A stretch of 64,000 bases of DNA, taken from NCBI RefSeq assembly GCF_000215745.1, contig NC_015663.1, positions 4,030,001 through 4,094,000 on the forward strand, written 5' to 3'. Shown piece by piece: positions 16,372-25,504 of the stretch. A model generated the notes under the pieces. That model was not told where the DNA came from. It ran no database searches and worked only from the letters and a program-made list of their open reading frames with translations. This DNA comes from Klebsiella aerogenes KCTC 2190 (GTDB lineage: Bacteria; Pseudomonadota; Gammaproteobacteria; Enterobacterales; Enterobacteriaceae). Position 1 is the first letter of the stretch; each line of letters begins with the position of its first letter. The translations under genes and the position numbers were made by a program.

Positions 16372-17742
16372 TTATTGTTCCAGTCGGTTACGCCAGGTGG
16401 TCAGGACGTCGCTACGGGTAATCAGGCCGATAAACCGATCGTTATCAGTAACGACCACGACATGTCCACGGTCGAAGATATCTTTAAGCGCGCTTTCCGG
16501 GGCGTGCTTATCCAGGGTTTCGACATGGCGGGTCATAGCCTCTCTGACCGGTAGCGCGAAACGCCGGCTGTCGCCCTGGACGTGGCTTATCAGATCCCAT
16601 TCATCGACGATGCCAACCACGTGGCCGTTTTCCAGCACCGGCAACTGGGAGAAATCGTACAGGCGCATACGAGCAAGGACGGCAGCCAGCGTATCGTCGG
16701 GCGCGGCGGTGACGGTTGCGCCTTCATCATGACGCAGGGCGATAAAATCGCTAAGATCGCCGCGCGTCGGGCGGCTTAGCAGACCTTGCTGGCGCATCCA
16801 GTCGTCGTTGAACATTTTCGACAGGTACTTGTTACCGCTATCGCAGGCGAAGGTGACCACCCGCTTAGCGGTGGACTGCGACCGGCAGTAGCGCAGAGCT
16901 GCTGTCAGCAGGGTGCCCGTTGACGAGCCGGCGAGGATACCTTCCACTTGCAGCAGCTGCCGGGCGGTGGCGAACGCTTCACGATCGGTCACGCGCCACG
17001 CTTTGCGCACCTTCTCCAGATGGGCGAGCGGGGGAATAAAATCTTCGCCGATCCCCTCCACCAGCCAGGAGCCGGTTTCGCCGTATTGCCCGGTCTCTAC
17101 CTGATCCGCCAGAATCGAGCCCGCAGGATCGGCAAGAATAAATTCGGTTTTCGGCGAGTGTTGCGCAAACCATGCCTGCAAACCGCCCAGGGTACCGCCT
17201 GAGCCGACACCAACCACCACGGCGTCAATGTCGCCATCGAGTTGCTCAAACAGCTCCGGCGCGGTAGTGGTGGCATGAGCCAACGGGTTGGCTTCATTAT
17301 TGAACTGGTCAATATAAAACGCGCCCGGCGTTTCATCCGCCAGACGGCGGGCGTAGTCCTGATAATAGGCGGGATGACCTTTGTTGACGTCCGAGCGGGT
17401 TAACTGCACGGTGGCGCCCAGCGCACGCAGATGGAAAATTTTCTCGCGGCTCATTTTGTCCGGCACCACCAGGATCAGTTTGTAGCCTTTCTGCGCGGCA
17501 ATCAGCGCCAGCCCCAGCCCGGTATTACCGGCGGTGGCTTCAATGATGGTGCCGCCGGGGCGCAGTTTTCCCTGGCGCTCGGCTTCATTAATCATCGACA
17601 ACGCCACGCGATCCTTTATCGAACCGCCGGGGTTTTGGTTTTCCAGTTTCAGGAACAGGCTGCACGGGCCGGTATCCAGTTTATGCAGCTGTAACAGCGG
17701 GGTATGACCAATCAGGTCGCTTACAGAGTGAAAGAGTGACAT
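16372..17742 (-). CDS. Cystathionine beta-synthase with C-terminal CBS domains
   Basis: A 456-residue enzyme. The PLP fold-type II domain has GHTPLLQLHKLDTGPC, the PLP lysine at about residue 43 in NPGGSIKDRVALSM, EATAGNTGLGLALIA and GVGSGGTLGGLQAWF. The C-terminus from about residue 340 holds a pair of CBS domains (APDDTLAAVLARMRLYDFSQ and FDRGHVVVVTDNDRFIGLIT), which in human-type enzymes sense S-adenosylmethionine. It condenses serine or O-acetylserine with homocysteine. I prefer ATG 17742 because GGA lies nine bases before it; ATG 17748 is in frame but too close. First gene of the two-gene reverse trans-sulfuration operon. Confidence 0.9.
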   Translation of the reverse strand: MSLFHSVSDLIGHTPLLQLHKLDTGPCSLFLKLENQNPGGSIKDRVALSMINEAERQGKLRPGGTIIEATAGNTGLGLALIAAQKGYKLILVVPDKMSREKIFHLRALGATVQLTRSDVNKGHPAYYQDYARRLADETPGAFYIDQFNNEANPLAHATTTAPELFEQLDGDIDAVVVGVGSGGTLGGLQAWFAQHSPKTEFILADPAGSILADQVETGQYGETGSWLVEGIGEDFIPPLAHLEKVRKAWRVTDREAFATARQLLQVEGILAGSSTGTLLTAALRYCRSQSTAKRVVTFACDSGNKYLSKMFNDDWMRQQGLLSRPTRGDLSDFIALRHDEGATVTAAPDDTLAAVLARMRLYDFSQLPVLENGHVVGIVDEWDLISHVQGDSRRFALPVREAMTRHVETLDKHAPESALKDIFDRGHVVVVTDNDRFIGLITRSDVLTTWRNRLEQ

Positions 17743-18100
17743 AACCATTTATCCATTCGTATCGAGATAGCTGAATGGTAGAACTGTAAAAACGGCATTT
17801 TAAAGAACATAAATCTGCCGTTTAGCGCAAAATGGAATATAAGATGCTTTTTAGCCATCCAGAAGGAAAGCAGGTTATCCGCCCGGGCGTATCGATTGCT
17901 GGAATAGCGGTTTTTTGCCTTGTTTTTAAGCAAATTAGCCGCTGGCGTTGGCTGGTCTATGCATTTTCCGGCAAAGCATTACTGAAAATTATCGATAGCT
18001 TGACTCTCCAGGCATAGCGATTATAAATAAATTGACTCTGCCGATACGGCAAGGCTATGACCGTCACTGGATTACCACCTGGACCGATAAGGGAATACTG
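17743..18100. other. Intergenic region with divergent promoters
   Basis: About 360 bases between the cystathionine beta-synthase and lipoprotein genes, transcribed divergently. No supported gene; the small open frames on either strand lack ribosome-binding sites. No clear palindrome was found. Confidence 0.55.
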
Positions 18101-18586
18101 ATGAAACTGTGGAATAAAACGCTGATTACCTCTGCATTGTGCCTGGCGTTGTTTGGCTGCGATGACTCATCGAAAGTCGACAATAAACTGGATCAGGCCA
18201 AAGATAACGCGGAACAAATTAAAGATGCGGCCGCCGATAAAGCGCGGGCCATTAAGCAAGAAGCGGATAAGCAGATCGACGACATCAAAACGCAGGCCAA
18301 TAATGAAGCGGATAGCCTGAAAACTCAGGCCAGCAGTATTAAATCTGAAGCCGACAAGAAAGCTGACGCGATTGCCCAGGATGCGAAAAATAAAGCGGAT
18401 GCGGTAAAACAGGATGCGCAGCAAAAAAGCGATGCGATCATGAAAGAGGCGGGAAAAATTAAAGATAACGCCATCGTTGAAGCCAACCAGCTTTCCGCCG
18501 ATGCCGCCAATAAGACCAAAGAAATAAAAGAGAGTATCGCGCCGGAGCAAGCGCCAGCGCAGCAGGCGCCGGCCGGCCAACAGTAA
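18101..18586 (+). CDS. Coiled-coil lipoprotein with LEA-like repeats
   Basis: A 161-residue predicted lipoprotein. The signal peptide MKLWNKTLITSALCLALFGC ends in a lipobox (ALFGC), with Asp-Asp after the cysteine, a pattern associated with retention in the inner membrane. The mature part is an uninterrupted charged helix of Ala/Lys/Asp/Glu-rich 11-residue repeats (for example KADAIAQDAKNKADAVKQDA), like apolipoprotein or LEA proteins, and ends in a Pro/Gln-rich tail. A periplasmic stress or envelope-spacing role is possible but unproven. ATG 18101 has AAGGGA eight bases upstream. The gene is convergent with gntP. Confidence 0.8.
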   Translation: MKLWNKTLITSALCLALFGCDDSSKVDNKLDQAKDNAEQIKDAAADKARAIKQEADKQIDDIKTQANNEADSLKTQASSIKSEADKKADAIAQDAKNKADAVKQDAQQKSDAIMKEAGKIKDNAIVEANQLSADAANKTKEIKESIAPEQAPAQQAPAGQQ

Positions 18587-18602
18587 ATATTTGAGTGCTT
18601 AC

Positions 18603-18626
18603 CGCGGCGGTATTGTCGCCGCCGCG
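18603..18626. terminator. Hairpin between convergent lipoprotein and gntP genes
   Basis: An eight-base-pair stem CGCGGCGG / CCGCCGCG with an eight-base loop lies between the two stop codons. No T run follows on either strand, so it may be a transcript-end stabiliser rather than a classical terminator. Confidence 0.5.
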
Positions 18627-18635
18627 ATGCGTTTC

Positions 18636-19970
18636 TCAGGAAATAAACAGACTCAGTAATAACACCATCAACAGACCCACCACCGAGTTGATGAGCTCCA
18701 GTAAGCCCCAGGTCTTAAAGGTATCGCGCATCGAGATGCCAAACGTTTCCTTAAAGAGTAAAAAGCCGCCGTCATACATCAAAGTAATGGTATTGCTACC
18801 ACAGGCCACCGCCAGGCACATCAGCGCTGGATTAAGATGAAATGCGGTAACCATTGGCGAAACAATCCCGGCTGAAGTAATTGCCGCAACGGCGCCCTGG
18901 CCGGTAAGAATACGAATAATAGCGGTAATCAGCCAGGCGATAATAAACGGCGACAGCGGGACGTGGCTCATCATCGTAACGATATGGTCGCCGACGCCGG
19001 AATCGATAATAACCTGTTTGAGAATGCCGCCGGCGCTGATGACGAACAGGACGTTGGCAATTCTGGCGACCGAGTCCGTGACGCAGTGGTTAACCTGAAC
19101 GGCGTTCATACCGCGGCGGCAGCCGAGCAGCCAGATTGCGGCGCCGGTCGCCAACAGCATGCTAATTTCCGCGCTACCGAGGAACTGGAAGAATTTTGCC
19201 GCAGAAGAGGCCGCGCCAAACAGCGACTGAATCAGCGAAGACGCAATCATCAATATCGCGGGGATCAGCGGAATGGCAATGCTGACCGCAAACGACGGCA
19301 GCGCGTCGGCAGGTTTCTCCTCCTGCGGTTGAATCATGGCATTCAGCTTCATTTCGCGGATACCCGGAAGCCAGGCAGGTAACAGGATCCCCGCACAGAA
19401 CAGCGCCGGGACTATCACGATAATGCCGTACAGATAAACCTGAACAATATCCGCCTGGAAGGCGCTGACTAATGCAACCGGCCCCGGTTGTGGCGGAAAT
19501 AAACTATGTCCCATGGTGGCGCCGACGACCGTCGGAATAACCAGTTTCATCCACGGGATATTGGCTTTGCTGGCGATGTTAAGAACCAGCGGCATAGCAA
19601 TCAAAAACGCCACTTCATAAAACATGGCAATGCCGAAGATGACGCCGATAAACATCAAGCCGACCGCCAGATAACGGGTGCCGCAACGTCTGATTACCGT
19701 ATCGGCAATCTGCTGGCTGGCACCGGATTCGGTCATAAATTTGCCGATGATAGCGCCGAATATAATGATCAGCGCCAGGTGTCCCATTATTCCGCCCAGT
19801 CCTTGCTGAACCATCGAGACGATTTTATCGAGGGGCACACCTTCCATAACGGCGACGAACAGGCCGGCAATTAATAAGGCGAAAATATTGTGAACTTTGT
19901 ATTTCAGATTCATGATGACCAGTAGCGCAATACCGACCACCACCCATAGCAGAGCCAGGGCTGGAGACAT
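18636..19970 (-). CDS. GntP-family permease, probable hexuronate/fructuronate transporter
   Basis: A 444-residue proton symporter of the gluconate (GntP) family with about twelve membrane segments. Family landmarks are GHLALIIIFGAIIGKFMTES, AMFYEVAFLIAMPLVL, GATMGHSLFPPQPGPVALVS and ILTGQGAVAAITSAGIVSP. It lies 69 bases downstream of uxuA on the same strand. In E. coli gntP is also next to uxuAB and carries gluconate and fructuronate, so a substrate such as fructuronate or a related sugar acid is likely. ATG 19970 is preceded by GGGAGGATGCC, an excellent ribosome-binding site. Confidence 0.85.
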   Translation of the reverse strand: MSPALALLWVVVGIALLVIMNLKYKVHNIFALLIAGLFVAVMEGVPLDKIVSMVQQGLGGIMGHLALIIIFGAIIGKFMTESGASQQIADTVIRRCGTRYLAVGLMFIGVIFGIAMFYEVAFLIAMPLVLNIASKANIPWMKLVIPTVVGATMGHSLFPPQPGPVALVSAFQADIVQVYLYGIIVIVPALFCAGILLPAWLPGIREMKLNAMIQPQEEKPADALPSFAVSIAIPLIPAILMIASSLIQSLFGAASSAAKFFQFLGSAEISMLLATGAAIWLLGCRRGMNAVQVNHCVTDSVARIANVLFVISAGGILKQVIIDSGVGDHIVTMMSHVPLSPFIIAWLITAIIRILTGQGAVAAITSAGIVSPMVTAFHLNPALMCLAVACGSNTITLMYDGGFLLFKETFGISMRDTFKTWGLLELINSVVGLLMVLLLSLFIS

Positions 19971-20003
19971 GGCATCCTCCCAATAGAGATTTTATTATTT
20001 TCA

Positions 20004-20023
20004 GTGCCGGAGAATTCCGGCAC
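20004..20023. repeat. Inverted repeat between uxuA and the permease gene
   Basis: Perfect eight-base-pair stem GTGCCGGA / TCCGGCAC with a four-base loop, inside the 69-base gap. No T run follows, so an mRNA-processing or stability element is more likely than a full terminator. Confidence 0.5.
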
Positions 20024-20039
20024 TTGGGTGACGAGCGGA

Positions 20040-21110
20040 TCAGGCGTGCTGGTTTTCCAGCGCTTCCCATAATCCCAGTAAGTAAGTGGCGCCGAGCGCG
20101 CGATCGTATAAGCCGTATCCCGGACGGCCGGTTTCTCCCCAGATAAAACGGCCATGATCGGGACGAATATAGCCGTCGAAGCCGTTGTCGTGCAGCGCCT
20201 GCATCACCCGGTACATATCGAGCGAGCCATAGCGGGTAGGGTGCGCCGATTCGTAGAAATCTTTGTCTTTTATGATTTTAATATTTCTGACATGAGCGAA
20301 ATGAATGCGCCCGCGCTGGCTGAATTCCGCGAGGATTTGATAAACGTTATTTTGCGGCTCCTCGGCAATAGAGCCGGTACATAAGGTAATACCGTTTGCC
20401 GGTGAATCCACCGCGCGACACAACCAGTCGAGATCGTCGCGGTTTTTAATAATGCGCGGTAGACCAAAAATAGAGTACGGCGGATCGTCAGGATGAATGG
20501 CCATTTTCACGCCGACCTCTTCGCAGACCGGAATAATTTTCTCCAGGAAATAGAGCAGATTTTCTCGCAGTTTGTCATCATCGACCGCTTTATAGCTGTC
20601 GAATAACGTCTGTACCTGCGCTAAACGTTCGGGCTCCCAGCCCGGCAGGGCATAGCCGTTGGCGTTGCTGAGCACTTCCGCGACGACCTGTTCCAGCGTT
20701 TTATCGATGCCGGCTTTTTCAAAAGCCATCGTTAGCGAACCGTCCGCCAGCCGGTAGTTCATGTCGGTTTTCATCCAGTCGAAAACCGGCATAAAGTTGT
20801 AGCAGATGACCTTAACGCCAAAGGCGGCGAGGTTACGGATCGTTTGCTGATAGTTGGCGATATAGCGATCGCGCTCCGGCAGCCCGATTTTAATCGCGTC
20901 GTGAATATTCACGCTTTCGATAACTTCCATCGTCAGACCGTTAGCGTGGGCCTGCTCGACTAACGCCTTAATTTTCTCCCGTGGCCAGACTTCGCCAACC
21001 GGTACGTCGTACAGCGCGCCGACCACACCTTCCACTCCAGGAACCTGACGGATCTGCTCAAGAGTGACTTTATCTTCGTCTGGCCCAAACCAGCGCATCG
21101 TCATTTGCAT
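20040..21110 (-). CDS. uxuA: Mannonate dehydratase UxuA, short form
   Basis: A 356-residue mannonate dehydratase, which converts D-mannonate to 2-keto-3-deoxygluconate in glucuronate breakdown. Diagnostic segments are MRWFGPDEDKVTLEQIRQVP, NFMPVFDWMKTDMNYRLADG, MAIHPDDPPYSIFGLPRI, TLCTGSIAEEPQNNV and RPDHGRFIWGETGRPGYGLY; His, Cys and Asp residues in these form the metal site. The E. coli enzyme is about 394 residues; this one is of the shorter type also found in Bacillus. No uxuB (fructuronate reductase) or uxaC lies next to it, only the GntP-type permease. The start at 21110 has AAGGAAAAG about ten bases upstream. Confidence 0.9.
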   Translation of the reverse strand: MQMTMRWFGPDEDKVTLEQIRQVPGVEGVVGALYDVPVGEVWPREKIKALVEQAHANGLTMEVIESVNIHDAIKIGLPERDRYIANYQQTIRNLAAFGVKVICYNFMPVFDWMKTDMNYRLADGSLTMAFEKAGIDKTLEQVVAEVLSNANGYALPGWEPERLAQVQTLFDSYKAVDDDKLRENLLYFLEKIIPVCEEVGVKMAIHPDDPPYSIFGLPRIIKNRDDLDWLCRAVDSPANGITLCTGSIAEEPQNNVYQILAEFSQRGRIHFAHVRNIKIIKDKDFYESAHPTRYGSLDMYRVMQALHDNGFDGYIRPDHGRFIWGETGRPGYGLYDRALGATYLLGLWEALENQHA

Positions 21111-21319
21111 GAAAACTTTTCCTTACCGCGTTGTTTATAGTCTACTACCATACAAGTTGGGTTAAGGATAACGACAATGCGGAGAGGGGGACATGATCGA
21201 ACTCACAAAACCATACATCGGATGAATTGCACACGCTGACGTAATGCTCATTACAAGATGCGTAAAATCGGGTAAAGGGGGCGGTTAACGTGACGGCATC
21301 AGGTAGAATTACTATGCTT

Positions 21320-21339
21320 AGAGACGAAGTCTCTTTTTT
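21320..21339 (+). terminator. Terminator-like hairpin in the yqaE leader
   Basis: A six-base-pair stem AGAGAC / GTCTCT with a GAA loop is followed immediately by TTTTT. It lies about 32 bases upstream of the yqaE start on the same strand, with no annotated gene before it on that strand. It may end a short RNA or attenuate yqaE. Confidence 0.6.
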
Positions 21340-21370
21340 AAGTCGTTAATTTTGTTTGTATGGAGAGTGT

Positions 21371-21529
21371 ATGGGTTTCTGGAGAATCGTATTTACTATC
21401 ATCCTGCCGCCGCTGGGCGTACTGCTGGGTAAAGGCTTGGGCTGGGCATTCATTCTGAATATAATTCTGACCTTGCTGGGCTATATTCCTGGCCTTATTC
21501 ACGCGTTCTGGGTACAAACCCGCGATTAA
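21371..21529 (+). CDS. yqaE: YqaE/Pmp3-family small membrane protein
   Basis: A 52-residue very hydrophobic protein with two membrane segments: MGFWRIVFTIILPPLGVLLG and AFILNIILTLLGYIPGLIHA. It is the UPF0057/Pmp3 family. In E. coli yqaE is a Cpx-regulated envelope-stress gene and is known to be a target of the small RNA CyaR; in yeast Pmp3 affects membrane potential. ATG 21371 has GGAGAG six bases upstream. The stop is TAA 21527-21529. It stands alone between uxuA (divergent) and the old yellow enzyme gene (convergent). Confidence 0.92.
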   Translation: MGFWRIVFTIILPPLGVLLGKGLGWAFILNIILTLLGYIPGLIHAFWVQTRD

Positions 21530-21585
21530 TTCCTGTCAATAATTTAGCGGCGCATTCGCGCCGCTATCGTTCATAGCGTGAAGCT

Positions 21586-22686
21586 TCAGCGATTAGATTT
21601 TAGCGTGCCTTTCAGCCCATGCGGTTCTGAACGCAGGTATTGCGGCGGCACGCTAACCTGGGCCCCCAGAGCCGCCGCAGCCTGCCACGGCCAGTGTGGG
21701 TTGTAGAGCGCCGCGCGGGCGATGGCAATCAGATCGGCGTCGCCGTTTTGCAGTGCATCTTCAGCCTGCTGCGGTTCGGTAATTAACCCTACGCCAATGA
21801 CCGGAACGTTGATCTGCTGGCGGATTTCATGGGCGAACGGTAACTGATAGCCAGGACCGACCTGAATCGCCTGCTGCGGCGACAACCCGCCGCTGGAGAC
21901 GTGAATATAGTCGCAACCCAGCGCTTCAAGCTGCTGGCTAAAGACGATGGATTGCGCCGTATCCCAACCGCCATCCACCCAGTCTGTCGCCGAAAGCCGT
22001 ACGCCGACGGCGATATTTTCGCTGACCGCCTCCCGTATTGCCTGGAAAACCTCCAGCGGGAAACGTAAGCGGTTTTCCAGCGAACCGCCGTATTCATCTG
22101 TTCGCTGGTTGCTCAGCGGCGAGAGGAATTGGTGCAACAGGTAGCCGTGGGCGGCATGCAGCTCTATCAGTTCAATTCCCAGGCGTTCAGCGCGACGCGC
22201 GCTATCAACAAAGGCTTGTTTAAGCCGCGCCAGATCGTCATGGCTCAGCGCTTTCGGTGCCCGGTCGCCGTCATGAAATGCCAGCGCGGATGGAGCGACG
22301 GTTTGCCAGCCGCCGTTATCCAGCGCCAACTGACCGCCGCCAAGCCAGGGGGCAGCGACGGAGGCTTTGCGCCCGGCATGCCCCAGCTGGATACCGATGC
22401 GGGTTGTTGAATAGGCGCGAACATCTTCCAGTACCCGGTACAGGGCGGCTTCGGTTTCATCATCCCACAGGCCGACATCCGCCGGGGAGATGCGACCCGC
22501 GGGCTCAACGGCGCTGGCTTCAATAATCACCAAACCGGCGCCGGAAAAAGCCAGCTGTCCAAGATGAATGCGGTGCCAGGCGGTTGCCTTGCCGTTTTCG
22601 GCGGAGTACTGACACATCGGGGCGATGACAATCCGGTTTTCCAGCGCCAGTTTACCAATTCGCGCAGGGCTAAATAGTTGACTCAT
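21586..22686 (-). CDS. Old yellow enzyme family NADPH:flavin oxidoreductase (YqjM/NamA-like)
   Basis: A 366-residue TIM-barrel flavoenzyme of the thermophilic-like old yellow enzyme class. It has the regulatory cysteine in IVIAPMCQYSAENGKATAW, the active-site pair in IQLGHAGRKASVAAPW, the ELHAAHGYLLHQFLSPLSNQ motif and the FMN-phosphate region VIGVGLITEPQQAED. Such enzymes reduce activated C=C bonds (enones, maleimides) and nitro compounds with NADPH. The start ATG 22686 has GAGG seven bases upstream. It is followed on the same strand by nothing closer than yqaE (convergent). A detoxification role is inferred. Confidence 0.9.
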   Translation of the reverse strand: MSQLFSPARIGKLALENRIVIAPMCQYSAENGKATAWHRIHLGQLAFSGAGLVIIEASAVEPAGRISPADVGLWDDETEAALYRVLEDVRAYSTTRIGIQLGHAGRKASVAAPWLGGGQLALDNGGWQTVAPSALAFHDGDRAPKALSHDDLARLKQAFVDSARRAERLGIELIELHAAHGYLLHQFLSPLSNQRTDEYGGSLENRLRFPLEVFQAIREAVSENIAVGVRLSATDWVDGGWDTAQSIVFSQQLEALGCDYIHVSSGGLSPQQAIQVGPGYQLPFAHEIRQQINVPVIGVGLITEPQQAEDALQNGDADLIAIARAALYNPHWPWQAAAALGAQVSVPPQYLRSEPHGLKGTLKSNR

Positions 22687-22804
22687 ATGTACCTCGTAAG
22701 CGTTGTGCTACCTGATAACCTGTAGTTGTAACATGCCTGGATGGCGGTCTCTTTTCCGTTGTTGCGCTTAAGACGCGGTTAGTCGTTATTCGCATGCTGA
22801 TGGA

Positions 22805-24421
22805 TCACCACTCTTCATGACTGAACCACAGCTTGCGCCGGCGGCCGCTGGCCTGCTGTGAAACCGATCTCGCCATCGCGGCGCCGATTTCCGCGCTGGC
22901 GACGAGGCCCTGAACGAAAGGGCGGTCATGCATCAACCACGGCAGCGCGCCGAAGGCAATGCGGCCGCGAGCGCACGCCGGCGCCTGCAGGGTGTAATCA
23001 TCACCGATATCCGGGATCTCATCACCGCAGGCGAGAAGTTGCTGGCGCAGCGTCGGGAAAGGGATGTCTTTACTCTTCAGCGCCTTTTGGCCTCTGGCGT
23101 CAATAAAGACGTCAAATTCGCTGCGTTGGTTGTGATGGTGAATGACCGTCCGTTGTGGTTGAACTTCCAGTTGATAATCGGCCCCGAGCGGCAAAATACT
23201 AATCACCCCGGCCTCACGCAGCGCCAGCAGGCGGCGAATCGATTCCGATGGAATGGCCGCGTAATTATCGATAAATACCCGGGCGAGCCCTGTTTTAAAG
23301 CGTTCGCGGTCGCGTTCGTTAAGATGCGGCGTAATCATCTCAATCACTTCATGCAATCGCAGAATGGTATACCGCCACGGCACGGTATGCTGTTGCTGTT
23401 TGTTGCGTTCCACTTCCTGCAAATTGGCTTGCGCCCAGGCAAAGGGATCGTGTCGTTTTCTGTCGATAAACCAGGCGTCGCTGAACGTATCCGCGGTGAG
23501 CTGGCGTAAGCCTATCTGCTTACACCAGTGCGGCGCGGCGAGTTCCAGCTCCCTGACGATAAGCTGGAATACGCGATCCAGCAATCCCTCACTACCCTCA
23601 GCGATGGCCGTTTCCAGCCTCTGATGGGTGACAATTTCCAGCGGTTCATAGGGGATGGGACAGTAGAAATCGGCCTCGGGCAGGATGCCGTTTCGTGACA
23701 TCAGGGTGATATGGAGTTTATGACTCGCGTCATTAAGCCGAAAATGGACGCTCTCATCGGCGTCAGTCGTAAAATGGCCATGTTGAATGACGACGGCGAC
23801 GGCAGCATCAATGCCGCTGAGTGAAGTCCCCATGATACCGACCCGGCAGGGGGCTATCTGCGCCTGCATCAAACCGCTCCAGGGGCTGGGATAATATTCG
23901 CGGGAAGAATCATCGTCCTGCGGCCAGAGATGACCGGTGGCGATAACGGCAAAATCCGCACGTTCCGCTGTGGGCACGTGATTAATCCACAGTTTGACGC
24001 CATCCTGTTCCGCCTGGAGATCGGTAACCTCGCAGGATTCGCGCACGCTAACTTTGAAACCCGCTAACCTGGCTTTCTCCAACAGCGCCAGGAACCGATC
24101 GCGATAATAGTCGCCGAGGATCACGCGCGGTAAAAATTGCCGCTCATGTAAGGCCTCACGCTCAATGCCATACCGGGTGAGCCAGTCTTCGCTCTGATTT
24201 TGTAGCCACGTCAGATAGGTAATGTAGATGGGGGGGATTTCGATACTGGCGATATTCGCCAGCATTTGCGCTGAGTTATGCTCATCGTTATAAGGCATGC
24301 CGACGCCAGCCTCTTCACCCTGCTCGTAGAGCACTATCTCCAGCGGCTCACCCCGTTCAACCAGGGAATGAAAAGTATAGATCCCGGTCGGCCCAACGCC
24401 GACAATCGCCACTTTCTTCAT
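22805..24421 (-). CDS. ydhS: FAD/NAD(P)-binding protein YdhS
   Basis: A 538-residue flavoprotein closely resembling E. coli YdhS throughout: MKKVAIVGVGPTGIYTFHSL (dinucleotide-binding GxGxxG), EAGVGMPYNDEHNSAQMLAN, IASIEIPPIYITYLTWLQ, VIATGHLWPQDDDSSREYYP and the second Rossmann motif VGIMGTSLSGIDAAVAV. The HpbA/FAD-NAD(P)-binding family is described, but the reaction is unknown. The start ATG 24421 has AAGGATAAC before it. It lies downstream of the toxin gene on the same strand with a 70-base gap, and its C-terminus ends in an Arg-rich tail. Confidence 0.9.
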   Translation of the reverse strand: MKKVAIVGVGPTGIYTFHSLVERGEPLEIVLYEQGEEAGVGMPYNDEHNSAQMLANIASIEIPPIYITYLTWLQNQSEDWLTRYGIEREALHERQFLPRVILGDYYRDRFLALLEKARLAGFKVSVRESCEVTDLQAEQDGVKLWINHVPTAERADFAVIATGHLWPQDDDSSREYYPSPWSGLMQAQIAPCRVGIMGTSLSGIDAAVAVVIQHGHFTTDADESVHFRLNDASHKLHITLMSRNGILPEADFYCPIPYEPLEIVTHQRLETAIAEGSEGLLDRVFQLIVRELELAAPHWCKQIGLRQLTADTFSDAWFIDRKRHDPFAWAQANLQEVERNKQQQHTVPWRYTILRLHEVIEMITPHLNERDRERFKTGLARVFIDNYAAIPSESIRRLLALREAGVISILPLGADYQLEVQPQRTVIHHHNQRSEFDVFIDARGQKALKSKDIPFPTLRQQLLACGDEIPDIGDDYTLQAPACARGRIAFGALPWLMHDRPFVQGLVASAEIGAAMARSVSQQASGRRRKLWFSHEEW

Positions 24422-24492
24422 CGTTATCCTTCCTTTGGTGTGGTTCCCGAACTGAAAGATAAGTGTGGTAGAGAAAATGACGAAAGGTGGAG

Positions 24493-25232
<740 letters not shown>

Positions 25233-25243
25233 CTTCTTTTCCC

Positions 25244-25261
25244 GTATAGCAATTGGTATAC
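25244..25261. promoter_or_regulatory. Antitoxin operator 1 (imperfect palindrome)
   Basis: GTATAGC AATT GGTATAC, six of seven arm positions match. It starts 11 bases upstream of the antitoxin ATG, and has the same core as the perfect palindrome at 25280-25299; the centres are 37 bases apart. Confidence 0.7.
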
Positions 25262-25279
25262 AGCTCATTGTAGAACAGG

Positions 25280-25299
25280 TGTATAGCAAATGCTATACA
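25280..25299. promoter_or_regulatory. Antitoxin operator 2 (perfect palindrome)
   Basis: TGTATAGCA AA TGCTATACA: two perfect nine-base arms around two bases. A candidate -10 for the antitoxin, TACAAT on the minus strand at 25267-25272, lies between the two operators, so binding would block the promoter. Confidence 0.78.
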
Positions 25300-25504
25300 T
25301 TCTGTCTGCACGGTCTATCAGGAGACATATACTTAATTTGAAACAAATTAGCATGCTAATTAACTTGCAGCCATACGATTATTGGGTGTATTTAACATAT
25401 GGGTAACTTAAGAAACTTTACATTTACATATGCAGTTGGCCCTGCATGTTCTTTCGGCTAGCTGCTACATCTCCAGGCCGCTGTGCCAGGATAGGGATAA
25501 CACG

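Noticed and set aside
22928..23509. 193-residue plus-strand open frame
   Set aside because: It lies wholly inside ydhS on the other strand, has no ribosome-binding site and no recognisable domain; ydhS is well supported.
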